Of a stretch of 64,000 bases of DNA, positions 41,695 through 51,571 are shown piece by piece. The position numbers and the translations under genes are program-made. The DNA lies in assembly GCA_965249005.1 (NCBI GenBank), contig CBDFLD010000014.1, positions 186,001-250,000 on the forward strand. The letters are read 5' to 3'. The notes under the pieces were generated by a model. It did not search any database. It had not been told where the DNA came from and was given only the letters and a program-made list of their open reading frames with translations. Each line of letters opens with the position of its first letter. Positions within the stretch are counted from its first letter, which is position 1. This DNA is from CBDFLD01 sp965249005. Lineage in GTDB: Bacteria > Acidobacteriota > UBA6911.

Positions 41695-44452
41695 TTATGC
41701 CCTGTCACCCTGTTCCGTGAAGCGAAGCGTCACGATCTCCCCTGCGCCCAAATCGAAGCGGACGATGTCCCCGGAAAGCGCCAATTGTGGTCTTGGCCAC
41801 GGCCTCCCGTTGAAATCGACCGACCGGCAGCTGGCGGCTCTGAAGGGAAGGCGCAGTTGCGCCTGCGCGGGCTGACCGTTGGACTCGTACAGTCGCAGTT
41901 GATGGCTGCCCCCTTCCTGGAGCCAACTCGACACCACGACTGTCCCGGGGGTCAGACGGAACAGGCTCTGTTCGAGCGGCAGGTCGGCGCCCGCCCGCGG
42001 GTGTGCGTCCACCCAACGAATCGGATAGACGTTTTCCTGTGCTCGGAAAAGGCTTCGGGCTGTGCGCCAGTCACCGGCGTGTGGAAGCAAGGAGTATTGG
42101 AATCGGTGTTTCCCGGTACCCGGGAAGAACCGGTTCGAGAAGTAACTTTCCATCTCGCCCCTTGTCCGGGGACTGCGGTTTGGCTTCTCCGGGGGATGCG
42201 GAACGAGCGTGAGAAGCAGTATGTGACCCAGAACCCGAAGCGCCGGATCGTAATGAAAACCGCGCTTCCCCTCGGCGGCGATGCAGGTCAGACCCTTGGC
42301 GCCGTCGCTGTAATCGACCCAGTGATGAGCATAGAACACGTTTTCGCGCAGGCGTTCGAAGCCCGCCTCCGGGCCGAAGGGCTCCGCGGCGAGATCGCGG
42401 ACCTCTGCGCCGAAGGGCACTCCCGCCTGAAGGGTGCCCGCATACGGAAAGGGAACCTCGACAGCCAGGTATCCGTCCCCCCCTTTGCTGTCGACCGAGA
42501 GGTCGAAATCCACCCGGTCGGAGTGATGATCGAGCGAAGCCAGCATGGAGATCTTGTGCGGGCCCAGCCGGGCCTCCATACGCGCCGAGCTGCGCATGGG
42601 ACCACGCTCGATCACCGTCCAGCGTGCCCCCCTGATCTTCTCGCTTCCCGTGACGGGTCCGCCCCGGCCTTTCCACATGTCGTTGACCCAATAGAAGGCA
42701 GGGTTCCCGGCTCCGGCGTAGTGCACTCCGTGGACCTTGTCCTCGAGGAATACGATCCCTTCACTCCCCAGCCGAATACGTAGGCTGTCGCTCTCGATGG
42801 AGTCGGCACGACCTTCAATTTGCAGGGGTTCCTCGATTCCTTCGGCCGGCTCGATGAATAGTGTTGTGTAACCGAGTGCGGGAACCTCGACCCGAACCAG
42901 CAGGTGAGCTTCCTTGTAGTAGAGCTTCTCCTTTCCCATGTGGCGAACTCTCAGGAGTTGATGGGGGATCTCGCGGCCCTTCGAGTCCAGCACGCGGACG
43001 CGGTTGGTTCCCGGGAGGGCAAAGATCGGGCGGATCTCGAGGGTCTCGGTACGGTGCCAGCTCATCGGGTTGAACAAGACGACGGACTGGCGCTTGGCGT
43101 CGACGGCGATGTGCCGGCTGATATGTCGGCGAACCTGCTCCCCCAACCGGTTGCATTCGTACGTTACGTGGCGGCCGAGCGCGATCAGTTCCATGACGTC
43201 CTCTTCGCCGACGTAAAGTCCATCGTGGGGGTCGAGCGTGAGCTTTTCCCGCCAGAGAGATTCGATCCGGGCGGAGGGGTAGGGAATTCCAAACAAGCTG
43301 CCCAGCGAGCACCAGATCTCCGCCTCGACGAGGTCGCGAGCGTTGCGGTCGCGCCAGTTGTCGAGGCCTCGGCTGCCGCAGGAGCCGTACCAGAATGGCC
43401 AGCCCACAGAATCCACGATCCCCCGAACCTTCGGCAGCTTCGAACGAACCTTCTCGAGCTCTCGAAAGTAGTCGATCGGAGTTGCGAACTGGATGGGAAC
43501 GGATTCCCGCTTCCGCCATTCCCGAGCAAAACCAGCCATGTCCAGATACGGTTCATCGGAGGCTTCCTCTAGATACACTCGCAACTAGATACACTCGCAA
43601 CGGGCGGCAGTAATCGCCGCCCAGGGGTAGCCAGACATAGCCTGTCGCGCTGTTGGCAAGCATATCCCGCAGGGTAGATTCGAAGAGAGCCGTTACGGCC
43701 GCGGGCCAGTCCCGACTACACTCGTTGATGGCCTCGTAGACCCGGCGGTCTCCCACACGCTGATGACCCTGCCAAAAGTAGGGCCCGTAGCTTAGCACGA
43801 CCTCGCTCCCGTCGAGCCCTTCCCAGAGAAACTCGCGCCGGTAGCCCTTCCGGTCCAGGCCCTGAACCGGACGAGTGATGCGATAGTAGCGATACCCCGC
43901 CTTGCTCAGCAGTTGGGGCATCTGGCTGTGGCCGGGGTGGATGTCGATGAACGTGGCGACTTCGAGATTGACCCCCGGAAATAGCTTCTCGAAATAGGCG
44001 CGGCCCAGGACCATATTGCGAATCGTGGTCTCGGCATCCATGAAGGGATTGTCCGGGTTGCAGAAGGTTCCGCCGGCGACGCCGAAGCGTCCTTCGGCCA
44101 CGCGTTGCGCTAGTTCCTCTTGCATCTCCGGATGTCGGTCCAAAAACCACTCTATCGCTTCGAACGCTACATCCACATACCACTTGAACTCCTTGTCGCG
44201 GCGCATGATCTCGAGCGCTTCCTTGTGCGCAAGGGGAGTTCTTTCGCGATCCCAGCGGTTCGAGGCGAGCCAGCCGTAGTCGTTGTGGGCGTACGGAACA
44301 ATGAACAGCCGCGTCCCGGCCAGCTTGGAGCGGATCTCTTCGTACTTCGCGAAGAGATCCGCGGCGGACTGGCCGTGCACCGGTCGGGTTGCCGCAGTTC
44401 CCGCGGCAGCGGCTCCCAGCATGTGCAAAAAGCGACGGCGCTCGAGTCTCAT
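41695..44452 (-). pseudogene. GH38-type alpha-mannosidase-like enzyme, broken by a 16-bp duplication
   Basis: The 5' part (to 43553) has a Tat signal (RRRFLHMLGAAAAG), then 'FIVPYAHNDYGWLASNRWDR' near residue 50, with the zinc-binding His-x-Asp, and 'VATFIDIHPGHSQMPQLLSK', as in GH38 enzymes. The 3' part has 'SVVLFNPMSWHRTETLEI' and the long beta C-terminal region of the family. They are in different frames because TAGATACACTCGCAAC occurs twice in tandem. With one copy the frame reads DYCRPLRVYLEEASDE and gives 913 residues. It would remove mannose from glycans. Confidence 0.88.
43570..43601. repeat. 16-bp tandem duplication that breaks the GH38 gene
   Basis: Copy 1 is 43570-43585 and copy 2 is 43586-43601, both TAGATACACTCGCAAC. 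The shift of 16 bases puts the two halves of the gene in different frames and introduces a stop for the first part at 43553. It is likely a slippage event. Confidence 0.92.
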
Positions 44453-44458
44453 TGAATT

Positions 44459-45315
44459 CTAAGCCTCCTGCCTTGAAGCGCGGAACGGGTTCTTCAGGGG
44501 GTCGTACCACGCAAACAGCCGATCGTGCAGGTCATCCCGGGTTGCTTTCATCGCGGGCTCATCGATCAGGTTGACCATCTCGCCAGGATCCGCTTCTTCA
44601 TCGTACAGCTCATGAGTGGAGCCGTCGTTGTAGACGTACTTGTACCGGTGAGTGCGAACCATGTACTCGGGCAATCGAGTGTAGCGATTCTTGAACTTCG
44701 CACCGCGGCTAGCCAAGGCGTACTCGCAGAAGGCAGCCTCGGGACCCTTCAGGCCCGGGTTCATCAGCACCGAGGCGAAGCTCTTGCCGTCGATCTTTCC
44801 GGAAGTTTTGCCCCCAGCCAACTCGATCAAAGTCGGATAGAGCCCGACCTGTTCGATCAGCGCATGGGCGACTTTGCCCTGAGGAATCTTCGCGGGATAG
44901 CTCACGATCAGCGGCACTCCGATCGACGGCTCGAACATGCACATCTTCTCGAACAGTCCATGGTCGCCCCCCATCTCCCCGTGGTCGGAGGTGTAGACCA
45001 CGATCGTGTTATCGAGCAAACCGGCATTCTCGAGTGCCTGGTAGACCATGCCGATGCAGGTGTCGACGAACGCGAGATTGCCCAGGTAGCCGGCGCGATG
45101 AGCCCTGTGACGTGCCTCCCCCAGGCTCTGGTCATAGTTGATCCGTTCCAGATCAGAACATTCGGTTTCTGCGACTGTGCCTCTGTCGGATTGGTGGCGG
45201 GATCCCCTTGCTGCGCGTCTCCAGACCAACGTCCTCCGAACGCCGCAACTCCGGCTCCGGCTGCCAGGCCCTGGCGTAACAATCTGCGGCGCGACCACCT
45301 CCGGTTTCCCTTCAT
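44459..45315 (-). pseudogene. Tat-exported sulfatase with a large internal deletion
   Basis: The 5' end (45315 down to about 45158) encodes a Tat signal ('RWSRRRLLRQGLAAGAGVAA') and the first strand of a sulfatase (KPNVLIW). The 3' part in a different frame encodes 'RAGYLGNLAFVDTCIGMVYQ', 'VVYTSDHGEMGGDHGLFEK' and the C-terminal domain of a sulfatase. About 250-300 residues in between, with the formylglycine Cys signature, are missing; the join lies near 45145-45158 and shifts the frame. The gene cannot make an active sulfatase. GGAGGAG precedes the ATG. Confidence 0.82.
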
Positions 45316-45585
45316 GAATCTCCTCCGCAGAACGTCAGGACGGAACACATTTTCGCTCTGGCCGAGCCTCTCCAAGCATGTGGCCGGAAGTTTAACACAC
45401 GCATGAGCTCGATTTGGCGCTGTCCGTCCCAGGAGCAAAAAGCGCACGGTGCCCAAGGACATGCTCGTTTTGACTTACCTCGAAAACGAAAGATCGCGCG
45501 GATCTATCACACGGGGGACAAGCGGGAGGAACAGCTATGTGGTGTTTGCTCTACTCGATCGTGATCCATGACTGGTTGCGTGGAG

Positions 45586-46971
45586 TCAAAAAATGGGGTC
45601 CACTACCTTGTTCCGCTTGTTTGAGCGTTCGACGGTCGGCCAGTACTTGTTGTCCGTGCGTGCGGTTTCCATGTACGCGGCGATCTTTTTCACGACATCC
45701 CGATGCTGTTTGGCGATGTCTTTGGTCTCGCCCTCGTCGGTCGTCAGATCATAGAGCTCGATCGGGTTTTTCGTGCCGAAGCGCACGGCCTTGAAATCGC
45801 CCGTACGAACGGCCTGATGAAACAGGCTGTGAATCTCCCAGTAGATGAACTCGTGCGGCTTCTGCTTGTTGCCCAGCAGCGTGGGCAAGACACTCATGCC
45901 GTCGAGATTCTCGGGAACCGGCGCGCCGGTCAACTCGAGGGCAGTCGGCATGAAGTCGATGTGGGTCCAGACGAAATCGCTGACCGCCCCCGCGGCGACC
46001 TTGCCGGGCCAGCGCACGATCATCGGCGCACGGATGCCGCCTTCGTAGAGGTCGCGCTTGAATCCGCGCAGACCCGCGGCACTGCCGAACTGCTTCACGA
46101 ACGGTAGATTCGGCCCATTGTCCGATGTGAAGAAGACGATGGTCTTTTCATCGAGGCCCAGTTCCTTCAGCAACTTCATCATGCGGCCCAGATCGCGATC
46201 GGCGCGCGTGATCATCGCCGCATAATTCTTCAACGTCTGTGACCACGGCTGATCGGAATACGGGGCGTCATCGGGCACCTCGAAGTCGCCGTGCGGCACC
46301 GTCCACGGCAGGTAGAGGAAAAACGGCTGATCGTGGTGAGCGCGAATAAACTCCAGCGTGGCATCGGCGAACAGGTCATGGCTGTAGACACGTCGTTTGC
46401 CATCGGCGTTTTCGGGGATGGGCACCATGCGGTCGTTGAGCCACAGTTCGTCGGTGTAATACGTATGGGCGTGAAGCTGATCGAGGTAGCCGTAGAAGTA
46501 GTCGAAGCCGTGGAGGCTTGGCACACCAGCTGAGCCGGGATTGCCGAGGCCCCATTTGCCTATACCGCCGGTGGCGTAACCGGCTTTCTTGAGCAGCGTC
46601 GCGACGGTCACGTCCTTGGAACCGAGGAACACAAGCGGCCGATCGGGCAGAAAATCATCCCGATGTGCGGAAACGAGATTGTCGCGGCGCGTGCAGTGTC
46701 CGGTGTGCATGCCGGTCATCAGGGCGCAGCGCGTTGGTGCGCAGACGGCGCTGCCGGAGTAGCACTGTGTATATCGCGTACCTTCGGCGGCGAGACGGTC
46801 GACGTTGGGCGTGCGGATCAGCTTTTGGCCATAGCAGCCGAAGTCACCGACCCCGGCGTCGTCGATCATCAGGAAGATGATGTTGGGCCGGTCCTGCCGG
46901 TTTGGCGTCTGGGCGAGCGCGAGTGCCGCGGGGAGCATCGCCACAGCGAGAATCAGGGCAATTCGTCGCAT
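45586..46971 (-). CDS. Secreted arylsulfatase-type sulfatase (intact)
   Basis: A 461-residue type I sulfatase with a Sec signal (MRRIALILAVAMLPAALALA). 'IIFLMIDDAGVGDFGCYG' supplies metal-binding Asp residues; 'SAVCAPTRCALMTG' (Cys near 77) is the formylglycine signature C-x-P-x-R; 'GGIGKWGLG' replaces the more usual GKWHLG; 'FFTSDNGPN' holds late metal ligands. It removes sulfate esters from a secreted or external substrate after Cys conversion to formylglycine. It is the only one of three sulfatases here that is intact. Confidence 0.92.
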   Translation of the reverse strand: MRRIALILAVAMLPAALALAQTPNRQDRPNIIFLMIDDAGVGDFGCYGQKLIRTPNVDRLAAEGTRYTQCYSGSAVCAPTRCALMTGMHTGHCTRRDNLVSAHRDDFLPDRPLVFLGSKDVTVATLLKKAGYATGGIGKWGLGNPGSAGVPSLHGFDYFYGYLDQLHAHTYYTDELWLNDRMVPIPENADGKRRVYSHDLFADATLEFIRAHHDQPFFLYLPWTVPHGDFEVPDDAPYSDQPWSQTLKNYAAMITRADRDLGRMMKLLKELGLDEKTIVFFTSDNGPNLPFVKQFGSAAGLRGFKRDLYEGGIRAPMIVRWPGKVAAGAVSDFVWTHIDFMPTALELTGAPVPENLDGMSVLPTLLGNKQKPHEFIYWEIHSLFHQAVRTGDFKAVRFGTKNPIELYDLTTDEGETKDIAKQHRDVVKKIAAYMETARTDNKYWPTVERSNKRNKVVDPIF

Positions 46972-47007
46972 TCGTCGGCCTCTCTGACAGAAGGTCAATG
47001 ATAACAC

Positions 47008-47392
47008 AAGGGCCGCGTCGCGTCGGCCGGCGGATCCGGCTGAAAAATTCTAGAGCTCTCGTGGATCTGTGGAGATGAGACCGTTGAGTTGCAGCACCGC
47101 TTCATGAGATCTCCCGGCCCAAAGCCATTGGGTCTCTATCCTCATCGACGCCGAATCTCTTGCTGTTTACTACGGTGGTTGCGCAGATAGCTGCCACGCT
47201 TCTGAATATTCGTTGTGAGGATGGTCGAATAGTATCAGAGCCAGGAAACAGTGTATATCAGGGAATCCCTGATGTTGGGGGTTCGAGAGCCCCTGCCAGA
47301 AGCGGGGTTAGCGGATATTGGCCCAGCCACCGGAGAGAGGCCTTTTCTGCTCTCACCCGCATGGACGGCGCATCAACAATGACACGTTCCGG
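47008..47392. other. Gene-free stretch
   Basis: I see no gene, RNA or repeat that can be supported. Short ORFs on both strands have unlikely composition. The stretch separates the sulfatase from the TolB/CehA-type gene, which run in the same direction. Confidence 0.5.
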
Positions 47393-49843
47393 TCAGTTGG
47401 ACCGGTCCGCCAACTTCCTGTAAACAGCGCGGGCGACGTCGAGTTGGCGCTGAACGTGTGTCCGTGCCTCCGGGGTTGGCAGGCGTTTTCGTTTCTCGAT
47501 CTGCGACTCGAGTTTTTCGATCCAGTCCAGGAAGAACCGAGCGTCGTCGGGGGACGCGGCCAGACGACCCTCCAGTTCGACATAGACCGGACTGGCGTGG
47601 GCTTCGGTTCCGTCGTTGGCGGTGACGCGCAGTCCGATCCAGCCGCTGCGCTCGATGGAGAGCGACGCGTCCAGGGTCGCGCGGCGTTGACCCGGATTGA
47701 CTGCGACCGTTTGCGCCACCTTGCCGTTGACGATGATCTCGACCAGCGCCAGTGGTTTTCGATATTCGGCCCAGCCCGTGACCCGTACCATGCGCGGTGT
47801 GGACAGCTGGAGACGGGACCCGGATCGCAGGTTCTCGACCGCCAGTTCCAGCACTGGCCCGTTGGTCACGAATGAGCGCCCTGCCTGCAGCGCGGCCACC
47901 CAGTCCACATAGGTGAAAGCCTTGCCGTCCAGAAATACGTAGGCGCGCGAGGAGCCCAGCATTCTTCTGGCAAAAACCCTGTCCAGAAAACAATCGCTGC
48001 CGGCTGAGGCGGGCAGGTGAAACCCAAGGTTCAAGAATCGGTGCCACAGCGGCACCGCGTACTTGAATGCCGGTGGATCGGGATAGTTGATGTCGAGCGT
48101 ATCAATCTTCCCCAGCGCCACGTCGATCGGCAGACCCTTTGCGGAAAATGTCTCCGCGAAAGCGTCCGCCGTGGCCTGGGGATGGGTGTAGCTGACGAGG
48201 CCGCCCTGAATGTGAACCTGGTCGGCGACATCGCCGTTTGTCGGTACGTCCCAGGGTTGGGGCGTGTCCTTGAAACCTGTGAACATGGGCTCCACCAGGT
48301 ACTTGAGGTTCCACAGGGACATGTGGCCCCACAGGGTCGAACGGAACTCCTGGTTCCAGTACATGGTGTGTCGGTCGGTCGAATGCCAGTCGGGTTGTCC
48401 CCGAAAGCGCTCCCGGTCGAAGACGCGATGTCCGATGGCGTTGGCGATCACGAAGTTGGCAGCGTTGAGATCTTCCCCAGCGATCTGGGGCAAGGCGCTC
48501 TCGGGGGTGACGTTCCAGACGCCCGTAAGATAGTTGGCGTGAATGTGGCTTTCTCCGGCGAACCAGGACCGGTCCGCCATATCGATCCAGCGCTGCAGTG
48601 CAATGGAAGCCGTCGTGGTTTGCCCGGCCACGATGTCCAGGTTTTTTTCGACTGGAAGGTATTCGATGCCGCGCTTGACCCGGAGTTGGTAGCGTCCTTC
48701 GGGCACCGTGAGGGTGATGGGCCGGCCGGGGTAGAAGTACGGGGTGCCATGCGGACCCGGCGTGTTCGATGAGATGCGAAAGGGCGCGCCTGGAAGCGCG
48801 GCCAGTTTCCCGGTCGTGTTGTAGAGCGAGACGCGCGCGATCAGGAACTGATTCGTCTTTGCATCCGTGGTTTCCAGGGCTAGACGACCCACGGGGCGTC
48901 CAAAATCGACTGCGTCGATCACGAGCCGCGTGTGCGCTGCCGCGTCATCGTCTCGGACGACAACGCCCGTGGCACCTTCTTGATTGTCGGTGTAAGCGAT
49001 CCAGCGGCCGTCGTGGGTGGCGCTGGGCATGGTCTCGTCGGCCTGTCCGTGGGTCAGCTTTCGCGGGGCCTTGTCGCCGTCAGGCAAGACGATCCAGAGA
49101 TCCTGGTGATCGGTGGCAACCGCGCTGGAAAACAAGATGCCCCGTGCGCTCCAGAACAGGTCGTAGATCTGTGCCGGCCAGGTTCGTAGCTGTCGATTGG
49201 ATTTCGTTTTCAGATCGTGCAGCCACAGACCCGATCTGGGTCCGTTGAAACCGTTTTGTTCGCCGTCGTCGGTATTCCGTGTGGAAAACACAATTCGAGA
49301 TCCATCCGGGGATAGTGCGTGCGAGACCACGCCCATGCCAGGCACCTCGATCGGTTCGACCGCGTTTGATTGCAAATCCAGCCAGGCCAGCTTGTGGTCG
49401 CCGGATGCGTTCCCGCGTCCGATGCGCCCCAGCATACGGCGGCCGGTTGGGTCGAAGGACGTTCTGCCCACGGTGGTTTCGGGTTCAAACCGGGTCACCT
49501 CCCCCGAAGCCAGGTCGACGAAGTGCAGGGTGGGTTCACCTGTCTGCAGGCGTCGTGAAAACGCGATTCGCCCTCCATCCGGTGTCCACGTGGGTTGGTC
49601 ATCGTAACCGGGGTTGTGCGTGATTCGCCGCATCCGTCCGGCATCCCGACCGGTTCGCTGCAGTATCCAGATGGCGCCGTGGTAGGAAACCGCAATGCGG
49701 TCGCCATTGGGCGATATGTTAGGGGATAGCACCCCCAGATCGTGTCGAGGGAGCCTGGGTTCCGGGCTCTGAACGCTCACGACGGCAACGCAGGCGAGGG
49801 CGGACAATCCCAGCGCCCGGAGGAGCAGGAGCGGTCCTGTCAT
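47393..49843 (-). CDS. Secreted TolB-like propeller fused to a CehA/McbA-type PHP metallohydrolase
   Basis: An 816-residue protein. After a signal peptide (to about residue 25), residues 35-300 form a TolB-like propeller ('SPNGDRIAVSYHGAIWIL', 'TWTPDGGRIAFSRR', 'HALSPDGSRIVFSTR'). Residues about 430-720 have PHP-type metal sites: 'WFAGESHIHANYLTG' (near 435), 'GGLVSYTHPQATA' and 'PASAGSDCFL'. The CehA/McbA family includes phosphoesterases and esterases acting on small molecules. It resembles the split DUF3604 gene upstream in layout, so the pair may serve related substrates. Confidence 0.85.
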   Translation of the reverse strand: MTGPLLLLRALGLSALACVAVVSVQSPEPRLPRHDLGVLSPNISPNGDRIAVSYHGAIWILQRTGRDAGRMRRITHNPGYDDQPTWTPDGGRIAFSRRLQTGEPTLHFVDLASGEVTRFEPETTVGRTSFDPTGRRMLGRIGRGNASGDHKLAWLDLQSNAVEPIEVPGMGVVSHALSPDGSRIVFSTRNTDDGEQNGFNGPRSGLWLHDLKTKSNRQLRTWPAQIYDLFWSARGILFSSAVATDHQDLWIVLPDGDKAPRKLTHGQADETMPSATHDGRWIAYTDNQEGATGVVVRDDDAAAHTRLVIDAVDFGRPVGRLALETTDAKTNQFLIARVSLYNTTGKLAALPGAPFRISSNTPGPHGTPYFYPGRPITLTVPEGRYQLRVKRGIEYLPVEKNLDIVAGQTTTASIALQRWIDMADRSWFAGESHIHANYLTGVWNVTPESALPQIAGEDLNAANFVIANAIGHRVFDRERFRGQPDWHSTDRHTMYWNQEFRSTLWGHMSLWNLKYLVEPMFTGFKDTPQPWDVPTNGDVADQVHIQGGLVSYTHPQATADAFAETFSAKGLPIDVALGKIDTLDINYPDPPAFKYAVPLWHRFLNLGFHLPASAGSDCFLDRVFARRMLGSSRAYVFLDGKAFTYVDWVAALQAGRSFVTNGPVLELAVENLRSGSRLQLSTPRMVRVTGWAEYRKPLALVEIIVNGKVAQTVAVNPGQRRATLDASLSIERSGWIGLRVTANDGTEAHASPVYVELEGRLAASPDDARFFLDWIEKLESQIEKRKRLPTPEARTHVQRQLDVARAVYRKLADRSN

Positions 49844-49916
49844 CGGCGCCGCGCCCTTCCGTGGTGTCGTGCGCTTCGCATGGAGAGCATCGTATCCTCC
49901 CTAAAACCCAAAGCGA

Positions 49917-51320
49917 CTAACGATTCGCCCGTATGGCCCGGCCGGGCATGACTCCTTCGACCAACTCACCTTCGCTGAGCACCGTGACGCCATGGACCAG
50001 CACGTGACGAATGCCAACAGGGCTCTGGGCCGGATCTTCGAACGTGCCTTTGTCCATGATCCGATCGGGGTCGAAAACCACGATATCGGCGTCAGCCCCC
50101 TCGGCAACTCTGCCCTTGTTTCGCATCGAAGGAACCCTCCGCTCGAGCCGCTTGGCCGGCCGCAGGCTCATCTTGGCAAGCGCATCCATGAGGGAAAGGG
50201 CCTTTTGCTCCCGCACGTATCGGCCCAGAATGCGCGCGTAGGTGCCGAACGAACGGGGGTGGGCGCGACCCTTCCTGAGCCACATGCCGTCGCTGGCGAT
50301 CATCGTCAGCGGGCTGGCGACGGCCGCGCGAACCATCTCCTCGGAGTAAGCGGGCTGGGTGATCAGGATCCCTCCTCGTTCGCGATAGCGGCCGAAACTC
50401 TCCCGCGACAGGTGCTCACCGGTCTCGATCCAAATGTGCTGCCCGAGTTTTTCGTCCGAGTAGGTTTCCCAGTCATCGAACAGGTGAGATTCGATGAAAG
50501 TCGAGCCGCGGTTGTAGGGATAGCATTCCGTGGTCACATCGACGCCGCTCTCCTGAGCCTTGCGAATGACTTCCAGATAGTGGGGAATCAGATCCCGTCC
50601 GCTGCTGTTGATGTGCACGATGTGAAGCGGGGCGCCGCTGCGCCGCGAATAGTCCAACACCTCTTCGACGTTGCTGGCATCGCCCGTGGTGGTTCGAATA
50701 TGCACATGGCAGTTGGCATTGAACTTGGCGGCCAGCCGGAACAGCTCGACGATTTCTTCCGAGGTTGCCCCCGGCGAATAGGCGAGTCCGAAGCCCACCG
50801 CCACCGCGCCGCTGTCGAGCCCGCGGGAAATCCTCTGCTTGAGCCTTTGCATTTGCTCGGGGGTGAGCGCCTGGGTCAGGGCCTCGCCCTCGAGACCGGG
50901 GTTTTTGCCCGTCATCACAATGTTGCGGGAGTAGGGATGGCTAATACTGGTTCCGTGGTTGACCAGCGATTTTCCCTCACGCTCGGCATACCAGGCACTG
51001 ACGTCCTCGACGCCTATTTCCAGCTCCAGCGCCGATGTGATGCCGTCACGGATCTGGGCACGGTAGTTCTCTGGACCGTGACCGTGCTGGTGCAGGTCGA
51101 TGAATCCGGCCGTGACAACGTGGCCCGAAGCATCCAGCACTTCCAGGCCCGAGAGAGCCCGTTCGGAGATGGCGGCAATCTTTCCCTCGCGAATTCCAAC
51201 ATGACGTATCGCGTCAAGTCCGGAAGCGGGATCCATGACGCGGCCGTTTTCGACGACGATGTCAAACGCAGCCTGGGCGGAAACGATCAGCGGAAGACTG
51301 GCAAGAATAGCTTTCAACAT
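49917..51320 (-). CDS. Secreted amidohydrolase of the D-aminoacylase family
   Basis: A 467-residue protein with a signal peptide (MLKAILASLPLIVSAQAAF). 'VTAGFIDLHQHGHG' (near residue 72) holds the metal-binding His pair; 'LDSGAVAVGFGLAYSPGATS' (near 172) is typical of N-acyl-D-amino acid deacylases; 'CHVHIRTTTGD' and 'PLHIVHINSSG' supply more ligands, and 'MIASDGMW' the catalytic Asp. It would release D-amino acids from N-acylated forms or peptides outside the cytoplasm. Confidence 0.88.
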   Translation of the reverse strand: MLKAILASLPLIVSAQAAFDIVVENGRVMDPASGLDAIRHVGIREGKIAAISERALSGLEVLDASGHVVTAGFIDLHQHGHGPENYRAQIRDGITSALELEIGVEDVSAWYAEREGKSLVNHGTSISHPYSRNIVMTGKNPGLEGEALTQALTPEQMQRLKQRISRGLDSGAVAVGFGLAYSPGATSEEIVELFRLAAKFNANCHVHIRTTTGDASNVEEVLDYSRRSGAPLHIVHINSSGRDLIPHYLEVIRKAQESGVDVTTECYPYNRGSTFIESHLFDDWETYSDEKLGQHIWIETGEHLSRESFGRYRERGGILITQPAYSEEMVRAAVASPLTMIASDGMWLRKGRAHPRSFGTYARILGRYVREQKALSLMDALAKMSLRPAKRLERRVPSMRNKGRVAEGADADIVVFDPDRIMDKGTFEDPAQSPVGIRHVLVHGVTVLSEGELVEGVMPGRAIRANR

Positions 51321-51571
51321 GGGGTCTGTATGGTACCAGCAACCCCGCGGGACGACAAACCGCCCGACGCAAAGGGCTGACGATGTGGCAGGGCGGGTAA
51401 TCCTGAGCGAGCGGAGTCCGGGAGCCCATCAAGGCATATGTTAGGACCTTCGCCCGGGATACACGTCCACATGCACGAGCGTTGTAACCTTGCATCTTTT
51501 TCTTCCGGACGGTACGCTCCAGGTGGCCTCAGTCCACAGCGGACGTGGATTATTGGGGAAGTGCCCGGAGG

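Noticed and set aside
49992..51380. 462-codon plus-strand ORF
   Set aside because: Shadow of the D-aminoacylase-type gene; no recognisable domain.
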